Assembly (NCBI RefSeq): GCF_005281475.1
Contig: NZ_CP040106.1
Span: 191,501 to 255,500 of the forward strand
Length of the DNA stretch: 64,000 nt
Origin: Echinicola rosea
Lineage (GTDB): Bacteria > Bacteroidota > Bacteroidia > Cytophagales > Cyclobacteriaceae
Reading direction: 5' to 3'
Shown: positions 56,243 to 64,000 of the stretch, one piece after another
Numbering within the stretch: the stretch's first letter is position 1
Layout: every line of letters starts with the position of its first letter
Position numbers and translations under genes: made by a program
Notes under the pieces: generated by a model
The model's input: the letters and a program-made list of their open reading frames with translations, nothing else
Databases searched by the model: none
What the model was told of the DNA's origin: nothing

Positions 56243-56689
56243 TTAAATCTTGTTAACAGTTCCGCCCAGCTTTTCAATTGTTTCTGAAGCAGAAGCTGAG
56301 AAATAATGAGCACTTACGTTTAATTTTGACGTAAGTTCGCCTCTTCCTAGGACTTTTACAACATCTTTTTTAGAAACCAATCCGTTTTCTACTAGCACAT
56401 CAAACGTAATGGAGTCAGTGTCAAGCCTTTCAGCTAATGCCTGCAGTACGTCTAAATTTATTGGTTTGTACTCAACTCTGTTGTGGTTTTTAAAGCCAAA
56501 CTTAGGAACTCGTCTTTGAAGGGGCATTTGACCTCCTTCAAAACCAAGCTTACGGCTATAGCCGGACCTTGACTGGGCACCTTTGTGACCTCTTGTCGAA
56601 GTCCCGCCTCTTCCGGACCCTTGTCCTCTACCGATTCTCTTCCGGTTTTTTACGGATCCTTTTGCAGGTTGTAATGTATGTAATTTCAT
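56243..56689 (-). CDS. rplO: 50S ribosomal protein L15
   Basis: 148 residues: MKLHTLQPAKGSVKNRKRIG, then a Gly/Arg-rich loop with GRGQGSGRGGTSTRGHKGAQ and GFEGGQMPLQRRVPKFGF, all typical for L15. Ends in the small mixed domain with HYFSASASETIEKLGG. Confidence 0.97.
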   Translation of the reverse strand: MKLHTLQPAKGSVKNRKRIGRGQGSGRGGTSTRGHKGAQSRSGYSRKLGFEGGQMPLQRRVPKFGFKNHNRVEYKPINLDVLQALAERLDTDSITFDVLVENGLVSKKDVVKVLGRGELTSKLNVSAHYFSASASETIEKLGGTVNKI

Positions 56690-56691
56690 GA

Positions 56692-56871
56692 TTAGGCTTC
56701 CTCTACTTTTACAAGGTGACTAACTTTTCTTATCATTCCAGCAATCTGCGGTGTATTCTCTACTTCTACAGATTTGTTGATTTTACCAAGGCCAAGGGCT
56801 ACGATAGTAGCTTTCTGATCCTTAGGTCTGCTGATGGTGCTTCTTACTTGAGTTACTTTTACCTTCGCCAT
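56692..56871 (-). CDS. rpmD: 50S ribosomal protein L30
   Basis: 59 residues from [20 protein letters not shown]; the open frame runs 28 codons further upstream inside rpsE but has no match to L30. It contains [20 protein letters not shown]. Its start lies five bases after the rpsE stop. Confidence 0.96.
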   Translation of the reverse strand: MAKVKVTQVRSTISRPKDQKATIVALGLGKINKSVEVENTPQIAGMIRKVSHLVKVEEA

Positions 56872-56875
56872 GTTC

Positions 56876-57394
56876 TTACCCGTTAAATACTTTAGACAAT
56901 TTAACACCGCGTTGTTGTGAAACAGCAATCGCATCTCTAATTTGTGACAATGCATCGATGGTTGCCTTCACCACGTTGTGTGGATTGGAAGACCCTTTGG
57001 ATTTGGCCAAAACGTCCGTTACACCAGCACTCTCCAATACAGCACGCATCGCACCACCCGCAATCACACCGGTACCCGGAGCAGCTGGCTTGATCAATAC
57101 CAAACCGCCACTATATTTACCAATGGATTCGTGAGGAATGGTTCCTTTTAGGATTGGCACTTGTACCAAACTTTTCTTGGCATCTTCAATACCTTTGGTA
57201 ATAGCATCAGTTACCTCATTAGCTTTACCTAAGCCAAAACCAACAATGCCGTTGCCATCTCCTACTACTACGATAGCTGAGAAAGAGAAACGTCTACCAC
57301 CTTTCACTACTTTAGCTACACGGTTGATAGCCACTACTTTTTCTTTAAGCTCTGTATCTGTTGCCCTGATGGGTTTTCTTCTTAATTGCGACAT
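56876..57394 (-). CDS. rpsE: 30S ribosomal protein S5
   Basis: 172 residues: [54 protein letters not shown] and [20 protein letters not shown]. It takes part in decoding accuracy and mRNA unwinding at the entry channel. Confidence 0.97.
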   Translation of the reverse strand: MSQLRRKPIRATDTELKEKVVAINRVAKVVKGGRRFSFSAIVVVGDGNGIVGFGLGKANEVTDAITKGIEDAKKSLVQVPILKGTIPHESIGKYSGGLVLIKPAAPGTGVIAGGAMRAVLESAGVTDVLAKSKGSSNPHNVVKATIDALSQIRDAIAVSQQRGVKLSKVFNG

Positions 57395-57400
57395 AATTGA

Positions 57401-57751
57401 TTAAAATTTAAGGCCACCTTCTCTCGCACCTTCAGCGAGAGCTTTTACATTACCATGATACAAGTAGCCATTTCTATCAAAAACTACTTCTGTTAATCCG
57501 CCTGCTACCGCACGCTCAGCCAACTTCTTACCTACTTCTTTTGAAGCAGATACGTTGATGTTAGCTTTATTTCCGAGCTCTTTAGAAGAAGCCTGGGCAA
57601 GCGTATGACCTTTAAGGTCATCTATCAGTTGTGCGTATATACCCGTATTGCTTTTGAATACGGACAAACGAGGTCTCGCGTCAGTGCCGGAAATCTTCTT
57701 CCGAACACTTCTCTTGATCCTAGATCTACGTAAATTTTTATTAAAAGCCAT
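57401..57751 (-). CDS. rplR: 50S ribosomal protein L18
   Basis: 116 residues: [40 protein letters not shown] and [20 protein letters not shown]. It binds 5S rRNA together with L5. Confidence 0.97.
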   Translation of the reverse strand: MAFNKNLRRSRIKRSVRKKISGTDARPRLSVFKSNTGIYAQLIDDLKGHTLAQASSKELGNKANINVSASKEVGKKLAERAVAGGLTEVVFDRNGYLYHGNVKALAEGAREGGLKF

Positions 57752-57758
57752 CTTTCAA

Positions 57759-58316
57759 TTATTTTTTAGCGGCAGTTTTACCAGCCTTACGTCTAATATG
57801 TTCACCTACAAAGCGAATACCTTTACCTTTGTAAGGTTCTACCTTACGTAGCGACTTGATTTTAGCGGCTATTTGCCCGATCAATTCCTTATCAATACTC
57901 TCTAGCGATACCAACGGGTTTTTACCTTTTGGTGTCTCAGCACTAACTTTGATTTCATCAGGAAGGGCAAAGAAAATATTGTGGGAGTAACCTAGGGAAA
58001 GCTCTAGCACTTGACCCTGGGTAGTGGCTTTATAACCCACACCTACTAATTCCAATTCTTTCTTATATCCTTCACTTACACCAACAACCATGTTGTTGAT
58101 CAAAGCACGATACAGGCCATGAAGTGACTTGTGCCTCTTCGATTCGGTCGGACGGGTGAATACCACCTCGTTTTCTTCCACAGAAACGGCAATGTCGGGA
58201 TTCACATCCTGAGTCAGCGTACCTTTGGGACCTTTAACAGTAACAACATTGTCTGCTGCTACGTCTACAGTAACACCCGCTGGTAGATTTATTGGTTTTT
58301 TACCTATTCTTGACAT
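57759..58316 (-). CDS. rplF: 50S ribosomal protein L6
   Basis: 185 residues: MSRIGKKPINLPAGVTVDVA, TVKGPKGTLTQDV, and the C-terminal EPYKGKGIRFVGEHIRRKAG. Two related domains as usual; no unusual insertion. Confidence 0.97.
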   Translation of the reverse strand: MSRIGKKPINLPAGVTVDVAADNVVTVKGPKGTLTQDVNPDIAVSVEENEVVFTRPTESKRHKSLHGLYRALINNMVVGVSEGYKKELELVGVGYKATTQGQVLELSLGYSHNIFFALPDEIKVSAETPKGKNPLVSLESIDKELIGQIAAKIKSLRKVEPYKGKGIRFVGEHIRRKAGKTAAKK

Positions 58317-58326
58317 AACGGTATTA

Positions 58327-58722
58327 TTAATATACGTAACAAAGTACTTCCCCGCCTATTCCTTCTGTGCGGGCTTCCTTATCGGTCATCACACCTTTTG
58401 AGGTGGAGATAATTGCAATTCCCAGTCCGTTGATCACTCTAGGAAGTTCATCCTTTGGAGCGTATTTTCTTAGCCCTGGCTTACTTACTCTTGAAAGTTT
58501 AACAATGGCATTTTGCTTCGTGCTAGGGTTATACTTCAAGGCTATTTTAATGGTGCCCTGATGCCCTACCTCCTCAAACTTATAGTTCTGGATGTAGCCC
58601 TTGTCATGAAGTACCTTTGTCATCTCCTTCTTGATATTAGAAGCGGGGATTTCAACGATACGGTGAGACGCCTTGATGGCATTTCTCAACCTGGTCAAAT
58701 AATCAGCTATTGGATCAGTCAT
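58327..58722 (-). CDS. rpsH: 30S ribosomal protein S8
   Basis: 131 residues: [39 protein letters not shown] and the C-terminal [20 protein letters not shown] plus EVLCYVY, which bind helix 21 of 16S rRNA. S8 represses the spc operon in E. coli; a hairpin just upstream of this gene may be a local control element. Confidence 0.97.
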   Translation of the reverse strand: MTDPIADYLTRLRNAIKASHRIVEIPASNIKKEMTKVLHDKGYIQNYKFEEVGHQGTIKIALKYNPSTKQNAIVKLSRVSKPGLRKYAPKDELPRVINGLGIAIISTSKGVMTDKEARTEGIGGEVLCYVY

Positions 58723-58740
58723 ATTAATATAAGTCTAACT

Positions 58741-58760
58741 GCACGCCCTAAAGAGCGTGC
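58741..58760 (-). promoter_or_regulatory. Hairpin between rpsN and rpsH
   Basis: GCACGC pairs with GCGTGC around an eight-base loop (TCTTTAGG on the minus strand), with no U-tract after it. It is 19 bases upstream of the rpsH start, in the only long gap (82 bases) inside the operon segment here. It may be an RNA processing or autoregulatory site. Confidence 0.5.
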
Positions 58761-58804
58761 AAAGTTACACATTGATTCTTAGAATAAAAACTTTTATATG
58801 ATTT

Positions 58805-59074
58805 TTACCAGCTTGCCTTAGTGATACCAGGAATTTTACCCGCAGAGGCCATTTCTCTAAAGGTTACCCTGTTGATACCAAACTTCCTCATATATCCTTT
58901 AGGACGGCCAGTAAGTTTACATCTGTTGTGCAGCCTTACAGGAGAGGCATTCTTTGGCAGTTTGTCCAGGGCTTCATAGTCACCTGCTGCTTTTAGTTCA
59001 GCTCTCTTTTTGGCATATTTAGCTACCAGACGTTCTCTTTTTCTCTCACGAGCTTTGATCGACTCTCTTGCCAT
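58805..59074 (-). CDS. rpsN: 30S ribosomal protein S14 (long, zinc-free form)
   Basis: 89 residues: [60 protein letters not shown]. The short zinc form (61 residues, four Cys) is not used; only one Cys is left. It lies two bases after rplE. Confidence 0.97.
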   Translation of the reverse strand: MARESIKARERKRERLVAKYAKKRAELKAAGDYEALDKLPKNASPVRLHNRCKLTGRPKGYMRKFGINRVTFREMASAGKIPGITKASW

Positions 59075-59076
59075 AA

Positions 59077-59637
59077 TTATTCTTCTTTATTGTTGTTTAC
59101 AAAAGGCATCCCGAAAGCTTTCAACAAAGCATAGCTCTCTTCATCGGTTTCAGCAGTGGTCACGAACGTAACGTCCATACCGGAAATCCTGTTAACTTTC
59201 TCGATGCTGATCTCTGGGAAGATTATTTGTTCTTCTACACCCAAAGTATAGTTACCTCTTCCATCAAAACCTTTGTCGCTGATACCTTTAAAGTCCCTAA
59301 CACGTGGAAGCGCTACTGTGGTAAGACGATCCAGAAATTCATACATTCTGTTTCCTCTCAAGGTTACTTTTGCACCAATTGGCATCCCATCTCTAAGCTT
59401 AAAGTTAGAGACAGATTTTTTTGCTTTGGTAGCTACTGCCCGCTGACCTGTGATCAGTGAAAGCTCTTCTACTCCTTGATCTACCAATTTCTTGTCCGCT
59501 ACAGCTGCACCTATACCCTTGTTGATAACGATTTTCACCAACTTCGGTACTTGCATTACTGTTTTATATTGAAACTTCTCCTTTAGTTCTGGAGCGATTT
59601 CCTTGATGTACTTATCTTTTACTCTAGGATTAGCCAT
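59077..59637 (-). CDS. rplE: 50S ribosomal protein L5
   Basis: 186 residues: [40 protein letters not shown] and [20 protein letters not shown] with EQIIFPEI. It binds 5S rRNA and contacts the P-site tRNA and S13. It overlaps the end of rplX by eight bases. Confidence 0.97.
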   Translation of the reverse strand: MANPRVKDKYIKEIAPELKEKFQYKTVMQVPKLVKIVINKGIGAAVADKKLVDQGVEELSLITGQRAVATKAKKSVSNFKLRDGMPIGAKVTLRGNRMYEFLDRLTTVALPRVRDFKGISDKGFDGRGNYTLGVEEQIIFPEISIEKVNRISGMDVTFVTTAETDEESYALLKAFGMPFVNNNKEE

Positions 59638-59974
59638 TGATCACCTCCCCGGTTTTCTTAGAATATCTAACTAATTTTCCATTTTCTCCTGGCTTTCTTC
59701 CGGTCCTGGTGGCTTCACCAGTCTTAGGATCTATCAGCATCAGGTTACTTACGTGAATGGCAGCTTCTTTCTTTTCGATACCTCCTTGAGGGTTGGCAGC
59801 AGTTGGCTTCACATGCTTGGTTACCATGTTAAGGCCTTCCACAATAGCTCTTCTCTTCTCCAAGTTTACCGAAAGAACTTTACCAGACTTACCTTTGTCA
59901 TCTCCGGACAATACCTTAACAGTATCTCCTCTTTTGATGTGCAATTTAGGTTGCTTATTCTTTTTTCTTTCCAT
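59630..59974 (-). CDS. rplX: 50S ribosomal protein L24
   Basis: 114 residues with a KOW motif ([20 protein letters not shown]) and [20 protein letters not shown], then the usual [20 protein letters not shown]. It starts 50S assembly near the tunnel exit. Confidence 0.97.
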   Translation of the reverse strand: MERKKNKQPKLHIKRGDTVKVLSGDDKGKSGKVLSVNLEKRRAIVEGLNMVTKHVKPTAANPQGGIEKKEAAIHVSNLMLIDPKTGEATRTGRKPGENGKLVRYSKKTGEVING

Positions 59975-59976
59975 GA

Positions 59977-60345
59977 TTACAATACTTCAGGTGCCAAAGA
60001 TACGATCTTCATAAATTGCTTCTCTCTCAGCTCTCTTGCCACTGGACCAAAGATACGGGTACCTCTTGGCTCATCGTTATTGTTCAAAAGAACCGCTGCG
60101 TTATCTTCAAAACGGATATAAGATCCATCTTTTCTTCTAACCTCTTTTCGTGTTCTTACGATTACCGCTTTTGAAACGGTGCCTTTTTTCATATTGCTGG
60201 AAGAAAGAGCAGATTTTACTGTCACGACTACTTTATCTCCGATAGAAGCATATCGCTTACCGGTTCCTCCCAGTACTCGGATAACTAGCACTTCTTTAGC
60301 ACCTGAATTATCCGCAACACTTAATCTGGATTCTGACTGTATCAT
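59977..60345 (-). CDS. rplN: 50S ribosomal protein L14
   Basis: 122 residues: [60 protein letters not shown] and [14 protein letters not shown]. It forms bridges to the 30S. Confidence 0.98.
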   Translation of the reverse strand: MIQSESRLSVADNSGAKEVLVIRVLGGTGKRYASIGDKVVVTVKSALSSSNMKKGTVSKAVIVRTRKEVRRKDGSYIRFEDNAAVLLNNNDEPRGTRIFGPVARELREKQFMKIVSLAPEVL

Positions 60346-60347
60346 GA

Positions 60348-60608
60348 TTATTTAGCTCTTTCTATAATTTCTACTAATCTCCAACGCTTGTTCTTACTCA
60401 GCGGACGAGTTTCACTTATCTTAACGAGGTCTCCTTTGCCACACTCGTTGTTCTCGTCATGAACCATAAATTTTGTAGTCTTAGCAACAAACTTACCGTA
60501 CATCGGGTGTTTCATCCTTCTTTCTACGGCAACGGTAATGGACTTGTCCATCTTGCTGCTGACTACTTTTCCTATTCTTTCTTTACGTAGATTTCTCTCA
60601 GTAGCCAT
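60348..60608 (-). CDS. rpsQ: 30S ribosomal protein S17
   Basis: 86 residues: [40 protein letters not shown] and [20 protein letters not shown]; complete OB fold. Confidence 0.97.
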   Translation of the reverse strand: MATERNLRKERIGKVVSSKMDKSITVAVERRMKHPMYGKFVAKTTKFMVHDENNECGKGDLVKISETRPLSKNKRWRLVEIIERAK

Positions 60609-60615
60609 CTTATTG

Positions 60616-60810
60616 TTATTTAGCTAGTTGTTTGGCGGTCAAGAAAGTCTTCAATCTTGCGATAAGCTTCCTTGTCTCACTAATTCTATTAGGATTCTCT
60701 ATAGGAGAAATTGCATGAGCAAACCTCAACTTTGTAAGTTTCTCTTGCTCAGCGGCAATACGCTCAATGATTTCACTCTCGGAGAGTGCTTGGATTTCAG
60801 AGTTTTTCAT
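60616..60810 (-). CDS. rpmC: 50S ribosomal protein L29
   Basis: 64 residues forming two antiparallel helices: [40 protein letters not shown] and [13 protein letters not shown]. It lies at the tunnel exit beside L23. Confidence 0.96.
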   Translation of the reverse strand: MKNSEIQALSESEIIERIAAEQEKLTKLRFAHAISPIENPNRISETRKLIARLKTFLTAKQLAK

Positions 60811-60818
60811 AGTTGTTA

Positions 60819-61238
60819 TTATCCTACGTAATCTCTACGCACTACAAATTTTGTACTCACTGGAAGCTTTTGCTGGGCTAGGCGAAGGGCCTCTTGGGCC
60901 AACTCCTGGCTTACTCCAGTTGCTTCAAAAAGGATGGTTCCCGGCTTGATTACCGCTACCCAGTACTCAGGGGCACCTTTACCCTTACCCATACGAACCT
61001 CAGCAGGCTTCTTGGTGATAGGCTTATCAGGAAAAATCCTGATCCATACTTGCCCTTCCCTTTTCATTGCTCTTGTCATCGCAATACGAGCTGCCTCAAT
61101 CTGGCGAGAGGTAATCCATCCTGCTTCCAGGGACTTGATACCAAAGTTACCGAACGCAAGAGTATGTCCTCTTTGTGCGATACCTTTGATGCGTCCCTTT
61201 TGCATCTTTCTATATTTAGTTCTTCTTGGCTGTAACAT
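60819..61238 (-). CDS. rplP: 50S ribosomal protein L16
   Basis: 139 residues: [60 protein letters not shown]. It helps place tRNA in the A site. Confidence 0.97.
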   Translation of the reverse strand: MLQPRRTKYRKMQKGRIKGIAQRGHTLAFGNFGIKSLEAGWITSRQIEAARIAMTRAMKREGQVWIRIFPDKPITKKPAEVRMGKGKGAPEYWVAVIKPGTILFEATGVSQELAQEALRLAQQKLPVSTKFVVRRDYVG

Positions 61239-61262
61239 GATTTCTCACTTATTGGGTGAAAA

Positions 61263-61991
61263 TTAGTTATTTCTCTTTCTTCTCTTAGGACCGCCTTCTC
61301 TTCTTCTACGACCCGCTCCGCCTGACTTCTCATTGGCGATTCCGGCATTTGGAGAAAGATCTCGCTTGCCATAAACCTCACCTTTGAAAATCCACACTTT
61401 GATACCGATGATACCGTACACGGTCTGCGCTTCTGAGAGTGCGTAATCGATGTCCGCTCTTAAGGTGTGCAAAGGAATTCTTCCTTCTTTGTACATCTCC
61501 GAACGGGCCATTTCTGCTCCTCCAAGACGTCCTGAAAGCTTGATCTTGATACCTTCAGCACCGACTCTCATGGTAGCGGCAATGGATTGCTTCATTGCTC
61601 TTCTAAATGAAATCCTGGCCTGAAGTTGTTGAGCAATTGATTCCCCCACCAATTTCGCATCCAGTTCTGGACGCTTGATTTCAAAAATGTTGATCTGAAC
61701 ATCCTTGTTGGTAAGCTTCTTAAGCTCTTCTTTCAATTTATCTACTTCCGCACCACCTTTACCAATGACTACTCCTGGACGAGCAGTGTGAATAGTAAGG
61801 GTAATTCTCTTAAGCGTCCGCTCGATAATTACTTTTGCAATGCCCCCTTTAGGGATCCTGGCATATACATATTTCCTGATCTTTTGATCTTCGTATAGTT
61901 TGTCGGCAAAATCCCTGCCGCCATACCAGTTGGAATCCCAGCCCTTAACGATACCTAGTCTAAGACCAATAGGGTTAACTTTTTGTCCCAT
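61263..61991 (-). CDS. rpsC: 30S ribosomal protein S3
   Basis: 242 residues: [22 protein letters not shown] domain with [20 protein letters not shown], and [20 protein letters not shown] plus [12 protein letters not shown]. The C-terminus carries a Gly/Arg/Lys-rich tail ([20 protein letters not shown]). Confidence 0.97.
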   Translation of the reverse strand: MGQKVNPIGLRLGIVKGWDSNWYGGRDFADKLYEDQKIRKYVYARIPKGGIAKVIIERTLKRITLTIHTARPGVVIGKGGAEVDKLKEELKKLTNKDVQINIFEIKRPELDAKLVGESIAQQLQARISFRRAMKQSIAATMRVGAEGIKIKLSGRLGGAEMARSEMYKEGRIPLHTLRADIDYALSEAQTVYGIIGIKVWIFKGEVYGKRDLSPNAGIANEKSGGAGRRRREGGPKRRKRNN

Positions 61992-62000
61992 ATTCTAATC

Positions 62001-62390
62001 TTAATTAGCGTTTTCTTTTGTTTCTACTTCATCAGCGGTAACTTCAGAGTTGAACGCATCTACTACCAAAGTCACATGATTTGATCTTTTACGAATTCTG
62101 TGGGCCCTACCTTGGGGAGCAGGTCTAAGTCTTTTCAGCATTCGACCACCATCCACTTGAATAGTCTTAACATATAGATCAGCTTCTTCAAGTTTCTCGT
62201 CCGGATTTTTTGCTTGCCAATTTGCAATGGCTGATAGCAACAATTTCTCCAGCTTCGCAGCACCGTGATTCGGTGTAAATTTCAATATACTCAAGGCGTT
62301 ACCTACTCTCTGTCCCCTTACCAGGTCAGCTACAAGACGCATCTTTCGAGGCGATGTAGGTACATTATTTAGTCTTGCTATTGCTTCCAT
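62001..62390 (-). CDS. rplV: 50S ribosomal protein L22
   Basis: 129 residues: [20 protein letters not shown], the tunnel-lining loop with [20 protein letters not shown] and [12 protein letters not shown], followed by a short acidic tail. Confidence 0.97.
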   Translation of the reverse strand: MEAIARLNNVPTSPRKMRLVADLVRGQRVGNALSILKFTPNHGAAKLEKLLLSAIANWQAKNPDEKLEEADLYVKTIQVDGGRMLKRLRPAPQGRAHRIRKRSNHVTLVVDAFNSEVTADEVETKENAN

Positions 62391-62392
62391 GA

Positions 62393-62671
62393 TTATCTTC
62401 TTCCTTTATCTTTTTTGGCAATGTGACCTCTAAAGTTTCTTGTAGGAGCAAATTCACCAAGCTTGTGACCTACCATATTGTCTGTTACGAATACAGGAAT
62501 AAATTTATTTCCGTTATGCACAGCAAAGGTATGGCCCACAAAATCCGGAGAGATCATAGATCTTCTTGACCAAGTCTTGATCACAGACTTCTTGCCGGAT
62601 TCGTTCATTGCATCTACTTTTTTGGCCAAGTGATGAGCTATATAAGGCCCTTTTTTTAATGAACGTGCCAT
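62393..62671 (-). CDS. rpsS: 30S ribosomal protein S19
   Basis: 92 residues: [76 protein letters not shown]. Complete. Confidence 0.98.
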   Translation of the reverse strand: MARSLKKGPYIAHHLAKKVDAMNESGKKSVIKTWSRRSMISPDFVGHTFAVHNGNKFIPVFVTDNMVGHKLGEFAPTRNFRGHIAKKDKGRR

Positions 62672-62673
62672 AA

Positions 62674-63498
62674 TTATTTAGATCTTTTACTAATGATAAA
62701 CTTGTTTGAATACTTTTTAGGCGATCTGGTCTTTTTACCTTTAGCCAGCAAACCAGTCCTTGACCTTGGGTGTCCTCCAGATGAACGGCCTTCACCACCA
62801 CCCATTGGGTGATCTACAGGGTTCATCGCTACACCTCTTACTCTTGGACGCTTGCCTAACCAACGATTTCTACCAGCCTTGCCCAATACCACATTCATGT
62901 GATCTGAATTAGACACTGTTCCTACGGTGGCCTTACACACACCTAGTACCAGACGCAGTTCGCCAGATGGCAATTTAAGGGCTACATATTTCCCCTCTTT
63001 TGCTACCAATTGCGCATAACTGCCGGCACTTCTTGCCATTGTACCACCCTTACCAGGCTTAAGCTCCACGTTGTGGATAATGGTACCTAAAGGAATGTTT
63101 TGCATCGGAAGGTTATTACCTACTTCAGGAGCAACATTCTCTCCGGAAACAACGGTATCTCCCGCAGTCAATCCTTCCGGTGCGACGATGTATGCCTTGC
63201 TCCCGTCAGCGTAATATAACAACGCCAATCGTGCTGTTCTGTTAGGATCGTATTCAATTCCTTTTACAGTAGCAGGCACTCCATCCTTGTTTCGCTTATA
63301 ATCTACTAACCTAAGTCTTTTCTTATGACCACCACCGATGTAGCGAGCGGTCATCTTTCCTGAGTTATTTCTACCGCCTGATTTCTTCAACGGAGCCAAC
63401 AATGACTTCTCTGGCTTAGACTTGGTGATCTCACCAAAAGTCGGTGCCAATCTATATCGGGTACCGGGAGTTACAGGCTTTAATTTTTTAACTGCCAT
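62674..63498 (-). CDS. rplB: 50S ribosomal protein L2
   Basis: 274 residues: [40 protein letters not shown], and the peptidyl-transferase-near [20 protein letters not shown]. Complete and conserved. Confidence 0.98.
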   Translation of the reverse strand: MAVKKLKPVTPGTRYRLAPTFGEITKSKPEKSLLAPLKKSGGRNNSGKMTARYIGGGHKKRLRLVDYKRNKDGVPATVKGIEYDPNRTARLALLYYADGSKAYIVAPEGLTAGDTVVSGENVAPEVGNNLPMQNIPLGTIIHNVELKPGKGGTMARSAGSYAQLVAKEGKYVALKLPSGELRLVLGVCKATVGTVSNSDHMNVVLGKAGRNRWLGKRPRVRGVAMNPVDHPMGGGEGRSSGGHPRSRTGLLAKGKKTRSPKKYSNKFIISKRSK

Positions 63499-63511
63499 GA
63501 TTCTGATTCAA

Positions 63512-63799
63512 TTAAATTTCTCCGTAAAAGTCAATTACTTCTCCATCGGCCACTTGTACAATAGCTTTCTTGAAAGCATTGGTATAACCGGATACTACTT
63601 TTGTCTTAGTGTAACGCGTCTTCAGTTTACCTGCATAACGCATCGTCCTTACTGACACCACTTTTACACCGAACATTTTTTCTACGGCTGCTTTGATTTC
63701 TGGCTTTTTAGCTGTCTTCTCCACTACAAATCCATATACGCCTCTTTCGTTCATTGCCGAAATCTTTTCCGTAATCAAAGGCTTCTTTAGTATATCCAT
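63512..63799 (-). CDS. rplW: 50S ribosomal protein L23
   Basis: 95 residues: MDILKKPLITEKISAMNERG, VYGFVVEKTAKKPEIKAAVE, KMFGVKVVSVRTMRYAGK. It is the docking point for SRP and trigger factor at the tunnel exit. Confidence 0.97.
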   Translation of the reverse strand: MDILKKPLITEKISAMNERGVYGFVVEKTAKKPEIKAAVEKMFGVKVVSVRTMRYAGKLKTRYTKTKVVSGYTNAFKKAIVQVADGEVIDFYGEI

Positions 63800-63803
63800 T
63801 GTC

Positions 63804-64000
63804 TTACTTCGATAAAAGGGTTTCCAACTTACTTACTGAACCTTCACAAAGCACCAATGTATCGGCATGAAGCACATCGTAGGTATTGATGTCAGCGACC
63901 GTCTTTACTTGCGCTTTTGGGAGGTTTCTACTTGACAAATAAACGTTATTGTTCGCTTCAGGAAGAACCAATAGCGTTTTCTTATCTGCCAGGGAAAGTC
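63804..64000 (-). CDS. rplD: 50S ribosomal protein L4 (C-terminal part, cut by the window edge)
   Basis: The last 64 residues and stop codon are inside the window: LADKKTLLVLPEANNNVYLS, then SSRNLPKAQVKTVADINTYD and VLHADTLVLCEGSVSKLETL, matching the C-terminal domain of L4. It lies four bases upstream of rplW, as in S10 operons. Confidence 0.93.
   Translation of the reverse strand, partial: LSLADKKTLLVLPEANNNVYLSSRNLPKAQVKTVADINTYDVLHADTLVLCEGSVSKLETLLSK

Overview
The window is a chromosomal piece from a member of the Bacteroidota, most likely order Cytophagales (Cyclobacteriaceae-like; genus not determinable from this alone). Evidence: a PorP/SprF-type IX secretion/gliding membrane protein next to an OmpA/PD40 protein, promoters with the TAnnTTTG -7 element in place of a sigma70 box, few Shine-Dalgarno sequences, many lipoproteins, an alpha-beta fused 2-oxoacid dehydrogenase E1, and r-protein forms typical of the phylum. 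No rRNA, tRNA, CRISPR array, prophage or integrase was found. Most of the window is core genome; accessory-like DNA is confined to the spacers at 32.9-33.9, 39.3-39.5 and 46.4-48.2 kb.

Layout. 1-3.4 kb: porP/sprF, an OmpA-family protein and the start of a third secreted protein, one minus-strand unit. 4.2-8.4 kb, minus: HIT hydrolase, greA, 2-hydroxyacid dehydrogenase, mgtE, rsmA. 8.5-15.9 kb, plus: leucyl aminopeptidase, pdxA, then a lipid/translation cluster (DUF177, rpmF, fabH, efp, accB, accC) from which plsX is missing. 16-22 kb: lipoproteins, an SDR-like protein, DUF3109, the RNase P RNA gene followed by a sigma54-type response regulator without a DNA-binding domain, a 39-residue lipoprotein, and a LuxE-like acyl-adenylate protein. 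22-29 kb: fused E1, alanine dehydrogenase, and hutH divergent from a LysR gene. 29-34.6 kb: a GH20 hexosaminidase, an EEP hydrolase and a DeoR/AgaR-type repressor, with TTTCGTTT-type operator candidates in front of the first and the last. 34.6-39.3 kb: DUF922 protein, fasciclin lipoprotein, a SorAB-like sulfite dehydrogenase pair and a small PepSY-like protein.

39.5-42.6 kb is a thiamin salvage operon (thiM-thiE-thiD-tenA) under a TPP riboswitch. 42.7-46.4 kb holds a luciferase-like oxidoreductase, cysM, a serine acetyltransferase, a beta-barrel protein and an FtsB/DivIC protein. 46.4-48.2 kb has no gene but contains a compact group II intron (47030-47622, minus) without a reverse transcriptase gene, sitting inside a palindromic intergenic repeat. 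48.2-64 kb is eno-carA followed by the long S10-spc-alpha ribosomal protein operon, all on the minus strand, running off the right edge within rplD.

The least expected items are the ORF-less group II intron with a readable EBS1-IBS1 pair, the TPP riboswitch whose 5' strand is perfectly complementary to an 11-nt segment near the thiM start, the AgaR-box-like sites linking the DeoR gene to the hexosaminidase, and a possible small RNA in the DeoR upstream region. No clear new multi-gene system was seen.
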